64,000 nucleotides of DNA from CAWFQB01 sp965277875 (lineage in GTDB: Bacteria; Armatimonadota; Chthonomonadetes; Chthonomonadales; Chthonomonadaceae), in the NCBI GenBank assembly GCA_965277875.1, contig CBDIDV010000002.1, forward strand, positions 1,426,001 through 1,490,000. Direction: 5' to 3'. Below the pieces are notes generated by a model. It was not told the origin of the DNA, did not search any database, and saw only the letters and a list, made by a program, of their open reading frames with translations. Both the position numbers and the translations under genes were made by a program. Of this stretch, positions 16,734 through 25,370 are shown in pieces; within the stretch, counting starts at the first letter, position 1; each line of letters begins with the position of its first letter.

Positions 16734-18065
16734 ATGCGCTATTTTCCGTTTGGCAAAGCCGCCTTCGCGATGCTGCTTGTGGCCCTGTTCAGCGGCCTGT
16801 GGCTCGGCCTGCACCCGCCCGTTCGCAAACACGCCACGCTCACATACTGGACGTTTTCGCGCAAGCACTACGACACGTATCAGGAAGCTATCCCTGATTT
16901 TGAACGCGCCCATCCCGGCGTGACCATCAATCTGGAACTGGTCAGCAACAACGCCCTCGCCGCCCGACTGCAAAGCGCGTTTCAGGCCGACCTGGACGTT
17001 CCCGACATGGTGGAAATCGAGATCAGCAGCGCAGGCACGTTCTTTCAAGGCCCGCTCAACCACGTCGGGTTCGCCGATCTGACCGACCGTATCCACCAAT
17101 CGGGGCTGTGGGACGAGATGGTACAGGCCCGCTTCGCGCCCTACACCAGTCGGGGCCGCATCTTCGGCCTGCCGCATGACGTGCATCCCGTCCAAATCGC
17201 GTACCGCCGCGACCTCTTTGAAAAACTCGGCATTGACGCGAATAGCTTGACGACGTGGGACGCGTTTATTGCGGCAGGACACAAGATCACGGTTCCGGGC
17301 AGCCGCTACATGATGGAACTCAGCGACGGCGACGGCACGAACCTTGAAACCTTTCTGTTCCAGCGCGGCGGCGGGTTTTTCGACGCGCAGGGCCGGTGCA
17401 TCATGGACGATGAGACGGCGGTACAAACTCTGCTCTGGTACGTCCCCCTCGTGAGCGGCCCCAATCGCATCGCCAACACGCTCGGCGGCGGGCAGCTATT
17501 AACGCGGGCCATGGAAGACGGTTATCTGCTGTGCTACCTCGCCCCCGATTGGCGCACCAAGTTTTTTGAAAGCGACTCGCCCCGCGTAAGTGGCAAAATG
17601 GCCCTGATGCCCCTGCCCGCCGCCACGCCGGGTGGCAGACGCACAAGCACCTGGGGCGGCACGATGCTGGGTATCACCAAAAAATGCGCGCATCAGGATC
17701 TGGCCTGGCAGTTCGCCCTGCACCTGTACACCGACAAGCCCAAACTTGCCGAACGTTTCAAGGCGTCCAACATCCTGCCCGCCGTAAAGTCCGCCTGGAA
17801 CCAGCCCGCCTTCCACGACCCGAACCCGTATTTCAGCAATCAGGCTCTGGGCGACACATACGCCCGCCTTGCCCCGGACGTGCCGCCGCAGTACACCAGT
17901 CCCCTCATCGGCACGGCCAAAAACAAGTTCGGCGAGGCGCTCGTGTCGTGTGTTCAGTATTACGAGGCGAACGGCGATAAAGGCTTCGAGGCGTTCGCCC
18001 GCCGCCAGCTAAAGCAAAGCACAGACGAAGTCCGCACCCTGATGGCCCGGAACCCCTATCACTAA
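16734..18065 (+). CDS. ABC importer, extracellular sugar-binding protein
   Basis: This 443-residue protein has an N-terminal signal or anchor helix (about 9-24, no lipobox Cys) and a family 1 extracellular solute-binding fold. Typical segments are YWTFSRKHYDTYQEAIPDFE, HPGVTINLELV, GRIFGLPHDVHPVQIAYR, LLCYLAPDWR and a late TSPLIGTAKNKFGEAL. Such proteins bind oligosaccharides and deliver them to the permeases encoded 13 nt downstream. GGAGA precedes the ATG. It is the first gene of a three-gene operon with no ATPase gene, which usually means a shared MsmK-type ATPase encoded elsewhere. Confidence 0.92.
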   Translation: MRYFPFGKAAFAMLLVALFSGLWLGLHPPVRKHATLTYWTFSRKHYDTYQEAIPDFERAHPGVTINLELVSNNALAARLQSAFQADLDVPDMVEIEISSAGTFFQGPLNHVGFADLTDRIHQSGLWDEMVQARFAPYTSRGRIFGLPHDVHPVQIAYRRDLFEKLGIDANSLTTWDAFIAAGHKITVPGSRYMMELSDGDGTNLETFLFQRGGGFFDAQGRCIMDDETAVQTLLWYVPLVSGPNRIANTLGGGQLLTRAMEDGYLLCYLAPDWRTKFFESDSPRVSGKMALMPLPAATPGGRRTSTWGGTMLGITKKCAHQDLAWQFALHLYTDKPKLAERFKASNILPAVKSAWNQPAFHDPNPYFSNQALGDTYARLAPDVPPQYTSPLIGTAKNKFGEALVSCVQYYEANGDKGFEAFARRQLKQSTDEVRTLMARNPYH

Positions 18066-18077
18066 AGCATTTTCGAT

Positions 18078-19007
18078 ATGAAGATTCAGCAAAAAAATTA
18101 CGATAACCGGCGCGGGTTTCAGCGGCAGCACAAGATTGCGCCTTACCTGTTCGTGTCGCCATTTCTGTTCACGTTTCTCATTTTCGGGCTGTACCCGATC
18201 CTTAAAAGCGTGTCGCTGTCGCTGTACGCCACGAACGGCCCCAAAGATCATGTTTATGTCGGCCTGAGTAACTATAGCTTCATACTGCACGACCCGGATT
18301 TTCACACGGCCATCTGGAATACCGTACAGTTCGCGTTCTGGTCGGTGTTTTTGCAGTTGCCGCTCGCGCTCGGACTGGCGATCTTTCTCAATCAGACGTG
18401 GCTCAAAGGCCGCGCGTTCTGGCGGTTCGCCTTCTTTTCGCCGCATCTGGTCGGGCAGGCGTTTGTGGCCGTGCTGTTCGGCGTCCTGTACGCGCCCAAG
18501 TACGGCCTTGTCAACCAATCCGCTCATGCCGTCGTTCCCGCCTTCAGCCTGGATACCAAGTGGCTGTCCAATCCGGCCCTCGTCATGCCCGCCCTTGTCA
18601 TCACAAGTCTGTGGATGTACGTGGGCTTCAACATGATCTACTTCCTCGCCGCGCTGCAATCGGTTGATCTGGAACTCTATGAGGCCGCGCGCATAGACGG
18701 GGCCGGGCCGTGGCATCAGTTCCGCGCCGTCACCATACCGGGCATCAAGCCGGTCGTGATCTTCGTCCTGATAACGGCCACCATTGGCTCGCTGCAACTG
18801 TTCGATCTGCCCTACATCCTGCTCAACAACGGCTCCGGCCCCAACAAGGCGGGTCTTACCATCGTCATGTATCTGTACAACAACGGCTTCATCAACGGCG
18901 ATCTGGGCCTTGCGTCTGCCATCGGCTGGACGCTTGCTCTGGGCATACTGGTCATCAGCCTGATCCAACTGCGCGTCACGGGCGGCTGGAAGGCGGCAAA
19001 CGAATGA
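18078..19007 (+). CDS. ABC sugar permease (MalF/UgpA-like)
   Basis: This 309-residue integral membrane protein has six predicted helices, starting with YLFVSPFLFTFLIFGLYPIL. It carries the ABC permease EAA loop YEAARIDGAGPWHQFRAVTIP (about 202-222), which contacts the ATPase. The sequence family is the MalF/UgpA group of carbohydrate uptake permeases. The stop overlaps the next permease start as ATGA, showing tight translational coupling. Confidence 0.93.
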   Translation: MKIQQKNYDNRRGFQRQHKIAPYLFVSPFLFTFLIFGLYPILKSVSLSLYATNGPKDHVYVGLSNYSFILHDPDFHTAIWNTVQFAFWSVFLQLPLALGLAIFLNQTWLKGRAFWRFAFFSPHLVGQAFVAVLFGVLYAPKYGLVNQSAHAVVPAFSLDTKWLSNPALVMPALVITSLWMYVGFNMIYFLAALQSVDLELYEAARIDGAGPWHQFRAVTIPGIKPVVIFVLITATIGSLQLFDLPYILLNNGSGPNKAGLTIVMYLYNNGFINGDLGLASAIGWTLALGILVISLIQLRVTGGWKAANE

Positions 19008-19954
19008 GCGATCCCAATACAAGTATGAGTACAAACCGGAACAGCAGCGCGGATGCTAAGGGAAACGCAGACACAAACCGGGGTGTTGTTTCGCCGCCTG
19101 ACGCCGCCCCGCCGCCCACCCACTCGAAGCGCAAACAAGCGACAGGCGCGAAACACGCCCTGTTCTACGCCGCGCTGTGCGTCCTTGCCGCCGTCGTATT
19201 GATGCCGCTCCTCTGGCTTGTGGCAAGCACCACTAAAAGCAGCAACGACCAGTTCCACTATCTGTTCTTCGCGCCGCGTGTCACGAGCGAGAACTTTGTG
19301 AAACTGGTCAGTAAATCCGATATGCTGCCGCGCGGCCTGCTTAACAGCGCGTTTCTTGCCAGCGCGACCGTGCTGATCCAACTGCTGTTCAGTTCGCTTG
19401 CCGGGTTTGCGCTCGCCAAGTATGAGTTCAAGGGGAAACGCGCCCTTGTCGTCCTGATGCTCGCCACCGTGATGATCCCCGGCCAACTGACGATGGCCCC
19501 GCTGTACGAGTTATTGCATCATTTCGGCCTTGTAGACACGTACCTCGGCCTGCTCATCCCCGGCGCGGTCAGCGTGTTCGGCATCTTCCTGTTTCGGCAA
19601 AGTATCATACAGGTTCCTGACGAACTGCTCCAGGCGGCGCGTATTGACGGCTGTTCCGAGTTTCGGATTTATTGGGATGTGGTCATGCCCGTATCGCGGC
19701 CCATGATAGGCGCGTTCTGCCTGATGAGCTTCATGGGAACGTGGAACAGCTTTTTGTGGCCGCAAATCATCCTGCACCACAAAGAACTTTTCACCCTGCC
19801 CATCGCGCTCAATCAACTGCGCGGCGCGTATGATAATGAGTCGGGTATGCTGATGGCCGGAACCCTCGTCAGCGTGGTTCCCGTCGTGATCCTGTTCCTC
19901 GCCCTGCAAAAAGAGTTCATGGCCGGACTGACGGCGGGGGCTGTGAAGGGATAG
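19004..19954 (+). CDS. ABC sugar permease (MalG/UgpE-like)
   Basis: This 316-residue integral membrane protein has a long polar N-terminal tail (about 45 residues, Asn/Pro/Ser-rich). Six helices follow, beginning ALFYAALCVLAAVVLMPLLW, with an EAA loop LLQAARIDGCSEFRIYWDVVMP. It belongs to the MalG/UgpE group and forms the heterodimeric channel with the preceding permease. The 45-residue hydrophilic head is longer than usual for the family. The TAG stop is immediately followed by foldback element copy C. Confidence 0.93.
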   Translation: MSDPNTSMSTNRNSSADAKGNADTNRGVVSPPDAAPPPTHSKRKQATGAKHALFYAALCVLAAVVLMPLLWLVASTTKSSNDQFHYLFFAPRVTSENFVKLVSKSDMLPRGLLNSAFLASATVLIQLLFSSLAGFALAKYEFKGKRALVVLMLATVMIPGQLTMAPLYELLHHFGLVDTYLGLLIPGAVSVFGIFLFRQSIIQVPDELLQAARIDGCSEFRIYWDVVMPVSRPMIGAFCLMSFMGTWNSFLWPQIILHHKELFTLPIALNQLRGAYDNESGMLMAGTLVSVVPVVILFLALQKEFMAGLTAGAVKG

Positions 19955-20064
19955 TCTTGAACTGTGATGCGTCTGATGAGTATGATGGACTATGAGGAGT
20001 GTGTACCGCCCTGAACCGCATTCTCATAATCATCATAAATATCAGACGCATCACAGTTCAAGAC
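19954..20064. repeat. Foldback element copy C (GTCTTGAACTG family)
   Basis: The two outermost 24 bp are perfectly complementary: GTCTTGAACTGTGATGCGTC plus TGAT on the left and its exact reverse complement on the right. The GCGTC segment differs from the other copies but is changed in both arms, so pairing is preserved. The element starts at the last base of the permease TAG stop. Confidence 0.9.
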
Positions 20065-20146
20065 AGAAGGCAGGATTTCGCAGGCATTTTGACGAATTAT
20101 AAGGGCGGCGCAAACGGGAATATTCCGGCAGAAAGATTTGCAAAGT

Positions 20147-20518
20147 ATGAAGAACCTTGCCCTGCTGGGCAGCGTGGCTATGTTTATCGGGGTCGGGTTG
20201 GGCGCGTTCGGGGCGCACGCGCTTAAAGGCAGGCTCGCGCAGACGGGGATGGAAGAGGTGTACCGCACGGGTGTGCAGTACCATCTGGTTCATGCCCTCG
20301 CACTGCTTCTGCTCGCCGCGCTGTACGACAAGATCAAGGACAAGCGGAGGGCGGAAATCTGCGGCTGGCTGTTCGCGGTCGGCATACTCTTCTTTTCGGG
20401 CAGTCTGTACGTGCTGGCAGTAAGCGGCGTTACGATACTCGGCGCGGTCACGCCCGTTGGCGGCCTGTTCTTTCTGTCCGGCTGGGCATTGCTGGCGTTC
20501 ACCATGAGCCGCGAATAA
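20147..20518 (+). CDS. DUF423 family small membrane protein
   Basis: This protein of about 123 residues has four hydrophobic segments and the DUF423 pattern GAFGAHALKGRLAQTGMEEVYRTGVQYHLVHALALLLLA and GxxLFSGSLYxLA, here ILFFSGSLYVLAVSG. The family (YgdD and relatives) is widespread in bacterial inner membranes; the role is unknown. ATG 20147 is chosen; a TTG nine bases earlier is an alternative. Neither has a strong ribosome site. The call string above is split from one conserved block at about residues 22-60. Confidence 0.88.
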   Translation: MKNLALLGSVAMFIGVGLGAFGAHALKGRLAQTGMEEVYRTGVQYHLVHALALLLLAALYDKIKDKRRAEICGWLFAVGILFFSGSLYVLAVSGVTILGAVTPVGGLFFLSGWALLAFTMSRE

Positions 20519-20545
20519 CGCATTGCGGTCTTCACGCACACTTCC

Positions 20546-21424
20546 ATGACCAATACCCAACCCTCCTTACCCATCATAGACACGCATCAGCACCTGTGGA
20601 ATCTGACCACGCAGAACATTCCGTGGCTTGCGGGCGGCGGGCCGCTGTCACGCAATTTTATGCTGGCCGAGTATGAGCGCGACGCGCATGGGCTGAACAT
20701 CACGCAAACAGTTTACATGGAAGTGGATGTAGACCCTTCCGGGCGTATTCGGGAGGCGCAAGACGTACTCGCGCTTTGCAATGATCCGCATACACATCTG
20801 GCAGGCGCGGTCATCGGCTGTAATCCGCTCTACCCAAACCTTGAACGATACGTGCAGCATTTCGGAGGCGCTCCGCATCTGAAAGGACTGCGCCGCGTCC
20901 TTCACGGCGACCAGGAACGAGGGACGTGCCTTGAACCGCAGTTCGTCGCCAACATGCAGATGCTGGGAACGCACGATCTTATTTTCGATCTGTGTATGAG
21001 ACCCAACGAACTTGAGGACGCCGCGCAGCTTGCACGTCAGTGTCCCGATACGCGCTTTGTCCTGGATCACTGCGGCAACCCGGATATACACGCCGATCCT
21101 GCGTCGCCGGAACATCAAGACTGGCAGCGGGGCATCGGGGAACTTGCGCGTCTGCCTAACGTCGTGTGCAAGATCAGCGGCATCGTGGCGCAGGTCAGAC
21201 CCGGCGAACAGCCCGACCTGCTGCTTGCGCCTTTTGTGCGGGAATGCGCCCGCACGTTTGGCCCCGACCGCATTATGTTCGCAAGCGATTGGCCCGTCTG
21301 CACGCTGGGCGCGTCCCTGCGCGGCTGGGCAGAGGCCCTGCAAACCATTACAACTGATTGGAGCCAGGCCGACAGGCGCAAACTCTTCCACGACAACGCG
21401 CAGCAATTTTACAAATTAGAGTGA
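20546..21424 (+). CDS. Amidohydrolase-2 family, lactonase-like
   Basis: This 292-residue cytoplasmic TIM-barrel protein has metal-site motifs IIDTHQHLWN at the N terminus, FVLDHCGNP in the middle and MFASDWPVC near the C terminus. That pattern fits the COG3618 group, which includes L-fuconolactonase and L-rhamnono-lactonase-type enzymes of sugar acid catabolism. The exact substrate is not readable. Proximity to a sugar importer supports a role in sugar oxidation. It starts 27 nt after the DUF423 gene and may be cotranscribed with it. Confidence 0.88.
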   Translation: MTNTQPSLPIIDTHQHLWNLTTQNIPWLAGGGPLSRNFMLAEYERDAHGLNITQTVYMEVDVDPSGRIREAQDVLALCNDPHTHLAGAVIGCNPLYPNLERYVQHFGGAPHLKGLRRVLHGDQERGTCLEPQFVANMQMLGTHDLIFDLCMRPNELEDAAQLARQCPDTRFVLDHCGNPDIHADPASPEHQDWQRGIGELARLPNVVCKISGIVAQVRPGEQPDLLLAPFVRECARTFGPDRIMFASDWPVCTLGASLRGWAEALQTITTDWSQADRRKLFHDNAQQFYKLE

Positions 21425-21582
21425 ACAGCGTTGCCATACGCCTTCAACAGTTTACGCGCCAGTGGTTTGCGCGCTTGACGCCCTCTGTCACATATTACAC
21501 TGCCGTATCATTTGCGTTCATTTGCGGCTATCACTCATTTCAGGCCGGATCAGCTTTTTTACAGTTCAGGAGATACTTGTTT

Positions 21583-22779
21583 ATGCCCGTTGTGGATAAC
21601 GCCCGCATCGCCGCTTTGATTGCCGCCGCCGCGCCCGACGCGGTTGCCCTGCGCCACCACCTGCACCAGAACCCGGAACTCAGCCACCACGAGCAGGCCA
21701 CGTCCGCGCTTGTCGCCGAACGCCTGCGCGCGCTGGGCCTGGACGATGTGAAAACGAACGTCGGCGGGCATGGCGTCGTGGGAATGCTAAGGGGCGGCGC
21801 GGCGGGTGCGGACAGTGGAAAGCTGTTCGCTATCCGCGCCGACATGGACGCCCTGCCCATCGAAGAGACCAGTGACCTGCCCTACAAATCCTCCAACAAG
21901 GGCGTGATGCACGCCTGCGGTCACGATGGGCATACCGCCACCCTGCTCGGTGCAGCAACTGTCCTGTCACAGATGCGCGACCTGCTGCCCGGAAGCATCC
22001 GCTTCGTATTCCAGCCCGCCGAAGAGACCGTGGGCGGCGCGAACGAGATGTGCGCCGAGGGCGTGATGGACGGCGTGGACGCCATTGTCGCCCTGCACGG
22101 CTGGCCCGGCATGGACGTGGGCAAGATCGGCGTCCGCGCCGGCCCGATGATGGCCTCGGCCGACACCTTCGACATCACCGTCAAGGGACGGGGCGCACAT
22201 GCCGCCATGCCCCACATCAGCGTAGACCCCATCGTGATCGGGGCGCAGATCGTGACCGCCTTACAAACCCTCGCGAGCCGCGAGGTGTCGCCGGTCGAGC
22301 CGGTTGTCGTGACCGTGGCGCAGTTCCATGCCGGAACCGCCTACAACATCATCCCCGGCGTCGCAGAAATCAAGGGGACGGTGCGCTGCCTGTCCCGTGA
22401 CCTGCGCCCCCAGATGCCCAAACATATCGAGCGTATGGTGCGCGGCATTTGCGAGGCGATGCGAGCAGAGTACACATTCGGCTACCGCTTCGGCACGCCC
22501 GTAACCGTCAACGACACGCAGATCAATGCTCTTGTCGCGATTGTAGGCCATGAGACGCTCGGCGAGGCGGGCGTTATCACACTTCCCGCCCCCTCCCTCG
22601 GCGCGGAGGATTTCGCCGTGTACCTGGATCACGCACCCGGCGCGATGTTTCGGCTGGGCGTGGGCGCGGACGTGACCCCGCTGCACACCCCTACCTACAA
22701 CTTCGCGGACGAGGCCGTTCCTGTCGGCATGGAGATGTTCACCCGCCTTGCCCTGCGCTACCTCAGCGCGGGCGCGTAA
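21583..22779 (+). CDS. M20 family metal-dependent amidohydrolase/peptidase
   Basis: This 398-residue enzyme has motifs LRHHLHQNPELSHHE, FAIRADMDALPIEE, MHACGHDGHTA (metal ligands), FVFQPAEE and SLGAEDFAVY. These define the M20 subgroup of hippurate hydrolase, N-acyl-L-amino-acid and indole-acetyl-amino-acid amidohydrolases. It should remove acyl groups from amino acids or cleave small peptides. ATG 21583 is chosen because AGGAGA lies about 9 nt upstream and the protein then begins at the normal family start. A hairpin terminator follows 59 nt after the stop. Confidence 0.92.
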   Translation: MPVVDNARIAALIAAAAPDAVALRHHLHQNPELSHHEQATSALVAERLRALGLDDVKTNVGGHGVVGMLRGGAAGADSGKLFAIRADMDALPIEETSDLPYKSSNKGVMHACGHDGHTATLLGAATVLSQMRDLLPGSIRFVFQPAEETVGGANEMCAEGVMDGVDAIVALHGWPGMDVGKIGVRAGPMMASADTFDITVKGRGAHAAMPHISVDPIVIGAQIVTALQTLASREVSPVEPVVVTVAQFHAGTAYNIIPGVAEIKGTVRCLSRDLRPQMPKHIERMVRGICEAMRAEYTFGYRFGTPVTVNDTQINALVAIVGHETLGEAGVITLPAPSLGAEDFAVYLDHAPGAMFRLGVGADVTPLHTPTYNFADEAVPVGMEMFTRLALRYLSAGA

Positions 22780-22837
22780 ACAACGCAGGCATCAGAACGC
22801 TTCCCCGCTATTCTTACAGCGCGATTACCGCAGCATG

Positions 22838-22874
22838 AATGCCGCGTTTCCTTTTGGGGAATGCGGCATTTTTT
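22838..22874 (+). terminator. Rho-independent terminator after the M20 gene
   Basis: AATGCCGC (22838-22845) and GCGGCATT (22863-22870) pair perfectly around a 17-nt loop, followed by a run of T. Confidence 0.8.
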
Positions 22875-22907
22875 TCGCACAAAACGACACACCGGCTTGT
22901 TTATGGC

Positions 22908-22936
22908 TTGCTATCTAGGGCATAAGAGGTTATACT
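22908..22936 (+). promoter_or_regulatory. Predicted sigma-70-type promoter for the DUF1559 gene
   Basis: TTGCTA, a 17-nt spacer and TATACT stand between the M20 terminator and the DUF1559 gene, giving a leader of about 80 nt. It is a prediction from consensus only. Confidence 0.5.
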
Positions 22937-23021
22937 TATTTGTAGCACGTTTTTTGTATTCGTGACACGACCAACTATGTAGCTTTCGCCGTCTATGCGG
23001 CACGTCCGAAAGGCAGCCCTG

Positions 23022-23954
23022 ATGTTTAGCCTGGTACACACAACCAAAACGCGGCAAGACACACGCCACGCATTTACCCTTATTGAACTTCTCGTCGTGA
23101 TCGCCATCATCGCGATTCTCGCCGCAATACTGTTCCCCGTCTTCGCGCAGGCCCGCGAGTCCGCCCGCAAAACAAGCTGCCTGTCCAACGAAAAGCAGAT
23201 CGGCCTTGCCGCGCACATGTATATGGACGATTTTGACGGCGCATTGTACCACCACCATGAAGGCTTCGTCCTTGACGATGGCACACAGACGGATACTCTG
23301 CCAGCCACCGTGAGCGGCTGCGTGGGCGGGGGTCAGGGCAACAGCAACGCGGAAAAACCCTGGGCCATTTTCTTTCAGCCTTACATCAAGAGCCGTCAGT
23401 TGATGTTCTGCCCCTCCGACCCCGCGCCCAAATCACAGCATCAGGTGTCGAATATTCTCGATTACAACGGCGGTATCTCGGCCCTCGGAGATGAGTGTAC
23501 GGCTGCCCCGAATGGCGAGCAGTGCCTTGCCGAAAAGAACAACTGGGCCATGTGGAACTACGTCCTCAACAGCATCTTTACGCATAAGTCCTGCCGCTAC
23601 ATCAAGGAAGGCGCACTGCCCGGTTTCGCCACGGATGCGGTGATCTCTTCCCTCGCAGACCCCAACGTGATTATGTTCTCCGAACGCAACAGCGTCGGCC
23701 TGGACGACCCCACCTCGGATTTTTACTATGTGCCGCAGGACGATTATGACACCTGGCCGGGCGAAGCGGCCCTTGTGCGCTGGGGCAGCGGCACACGCCC
23801 CAATGAGGGCTGGATCAAGTACGACCGGCATCAGGGCGGTTCGAACTACGTTTACAGTGATGGACACGCCAAATGGATGCGCTGGGGCCGCGCCCGTCTT
23901 GACCAGTTCCCCGACCACATTGTACGCTTTCCGCTTACCAACCCGCCGCAGTAA
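23022..23954 (+). CDS. DUF1559 prepilin-type protein (H-x9-DG)
   Basis: This 310-residue protein has a prepilin leader with cleavage/methylation motif HAFTLIELLVVIAIIAILAA, then a globular domain ending in H-QGGSNYVYS-DG. This is the H-x9-DG motif of DUF1559-type pseudopilins, abundant in Planctomycetes and Armatimonadota. Prepilin peptidase should process it before Phe, and it may form pilus-like or secretion-related fibres or sit in the envelope. ATG 23022 is chosen; the frame is open to 22995 but GAAAGG is better spaced for 23022. A 62-residue lipoprotein gene follows after 34 nt. Confidence 0.9.
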   Translation: MFSLVHTTKTRQDTRHAFTLIELLVVIAIIAILAAILFPVFAQARESARKTSCLSNEKQIGLAAHMYMDDFDGALYHHHEGFVLDDGTQTDTLPATVSGCVGGGQGNSNAEKPWAIFFQPYIKSRQLMFCPSDPAPKSQHQVSNILDYNGGISALGDECTAAPNGEQCLAEKNNWAMWNYVLNSIFTHKSCRYIKEGALPGFATDAVISSLADPNVIMFSERNSVGLDDPTSDFYYVPQDDYDTWPGEAALVRWGSGTRPNEGWIKYDRHQGGSNYVYSDGHAKWMRWGRARLDQFPDHIVRFPLTNPPQ

Positions 23955-23988
23955 GAACGAATCGACAGAGCCGAAAGGGACGGGATGT

Positions 23989-24177
23989 ATGCGCTTGTTT
24001 TTACTTCTGCTCTTTGTGTGCGGCCTTGCAGCGGGAGGAGGCTGGGGCTGCGGCCATAGCGAACCGCCGCCTCCTTCTATTGCTGCGGACGCGCCGGCAA
24101 AGGCGAACATCAGCAGCTATCAGCAGCATCGTCATGCCGGCAGCAAACCTTCCACGCTGCCCCAGGCGACACGCTGA
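23989..24177 (+). CDS. Mini-lipoprotein downstream of the DUF1559 gene
   Basis: This 62-residue peptide begins MRLFLLLLFVCGLAAGGGWG and continues with Cys at residue 21 as a plausible lipidation site. A short Pro/Ala/Ser/His tail follows, ending LPQATR. Small lipoproteins of this kind commonly follow DUF1559 genes. GGGACGGG lies upstream of ATG 23989. Its function is unknown; it may be anchored beside the pseudopilin. A 17-bp perfect hairpin closes the transcription unit. Confidence 0.7.
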   Translation: MRLFLLLLFVCGLAAGGGWGCGHSEPPPPSIAADAPAKANISSYQQHRHAGSKPSTLPQATR

Positions 24178-24184
24178 ACGTCAT

Positions 24185-24225
24185 AACGCGCCGACAGGAA
24201 ACATATGCTTTCCTGTCGGCGCGTT
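24185..24225. terminator. Strong 17-bp hairpin between convergent genes
   Basis: AACGCGCCGACAGGAAA and its exact complement enclose a 7-nt loop, CATATGC. No long T run is present, but the stem lies exactly between two converging genes (ending 24177 and 24239), so a bidirectional terminator is the likely role. Confidence 0.7.
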
Positions 24226-24238
24226 TGCTTCCGCTTTG

Positions 24239-25225
24239 TTACTTCCCGCTTTTATTCGCCTTGCCTGTGCTGTCCGGCGGGGCTGCGGGAACATTCCCAC
24301 CGGACTGTTTCACCTTGCCGAGCGTCCATGTTATGGCCTTCATACCTGCGTCGGGCGGCAGTATGTGTCCGCTCTCGTACCAGACCTGCTCTTTAGGCTC
24401 CCGCGCCGCCGCGTACAAGCGATGCGAGGCCGCTTCCGGCATAGTCGTATCCTGCCTGCCGTTAAGCATCAGGATCGGGCGCGGCGCGATGTGGCCGATA
24501 TAAAGGCTCGGACTGACATTGTAGGCCAGGCCGCGCAGAGCCGGGGGGATCTGACCGGCGACCGGCAGTATCGGATCGCCGCCCACGCAAAGCGCGAATG
24601 AACCGATCCGATCCTCTACCGCGCCGAGTATCGCCCCCATCATGGAACCCATGCTGTACCCCAGCAGGCCCACATGTTTCATGTCCACATCCTTGCGCGT
24701 CTGCAAATAGTCCAAAGCCCGCCGCCACTCGCGCACGCCGCCCTGCACCACAGCGGGGAATGTGGTCGGCTGTGAGGGATCCATGCCCGCCTTTTTGCGC
24801 TCGCCATGATAAGGCGCGTCCAGCGCAAGCACGGCCACGCCCTGTTCCACCAGCGACATTCCGAAGAATTGAATCATCGTCTCTTTATCGCTCGTCAGGC
24901 CGTGCAGCAGCAGAACGACCGGGTACACTCCCTCGGCTTTGGGCCGCATGAACGTCCCCTCCGCCTTTTCACCGTCCGGCCCCTCGATCTGCACGTGCAT
25001 CACAGACGCCGTCTCGGACTTGACCGCTTTTTCTACCACATGCAGCGGCTTTTTTGCGTCGTAGGCATACGCCTCTGCCAGCGTCGCCCACGCGGGCGTT
25101 GTCATAGTCTGCGCGTCCTTTCCGTTAACCAAACTCCCCGCCTGCTGCGCCCATCCCGCATTCGGCAGCATTCCCAGCAGCGACAAACTTACCGCACCCA
25201 CAATCTGCCTGAAAGAGTAATGCAT
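24239..25225 (-). CDS. Secreted alpha/beta hydrolase, dienelactone-hydrolase-like
   Basis: This 328-residue protein has a signal peptide (about 1-27, ending GWAQQ) and an alpha/beta hydrolase core. Evidence is the oxyanion region VVLLLHGLTSDKE, nucleophile GYSMGS, Asp in MLNGRQDTTMP and His in YESGHILPP. Substrates of this exported esterase or acetyl-xylan-esterase-like group vary; none can be assigned here. ATG 25225 follows AGGAGGAG with 5-6 nt spacing. The upstream region 25252-25363 holds an inverted repeat. Confidence 0.88.
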   Translation of the reverse strand: MHYSFRQIVGAVSLSLLGMLPNAGWAQQAGSLVNGKDAQTMTTPAWATLAEAYAYDAKKPLHVVEKAVKSETASVMHVQIEGPDGEKAEGTFMRPKAEGVYPVVLLLHGLTSDKETMIQFFGMSLVEQGVAVLALDAPYHGERKKAGMDPSQPTTFPAVVQGGVREWRRALDYLQTRKDVDMKHVGLLGYSMGSMMGAILGAVEDRIGSFALCVGGDPILPVAGQIPPALRGLAYNVSPSLYIGHIAPRPILMLNGRQDTTMPEAASHRLYAAAREPKEQVWYESGHILPPDAGMKAITWTLGKVKQSGGNVPAAPPDSTGKANKSGK

Positions 25226-25251
25226 CGCTTCTCCTCCTAACGCATAACAGT

Positions 25252-25363
25252 GAACCACCGCAAAACACGCAAAACAAACGAAAAGCGCATACAACAAATA
25301 CACCCTCAATCTCGTCAGGCGCTTTGCTGCTTCTTGTCCTTTTAGTTTGTTTCGCGTGGTTCG
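25252..25363. repeat. Imperfect long inverted repeat in the intergenic region
   Basis: The left arm, starting GAACCACCGCAAAACACGCA and ending AAAAGCGC, is matched by the reverse complement of the right arm, GAACCACGCGAAACAAACTA followed by AAAGG. Bulges are present. It fills the gap between two minus-strand genes and ends 8 nt from the ceramidase-like stop. It may be a degenerate foldback element. Confidence 0.45.
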
Positions 25364-25370
25364 ATGTTTA

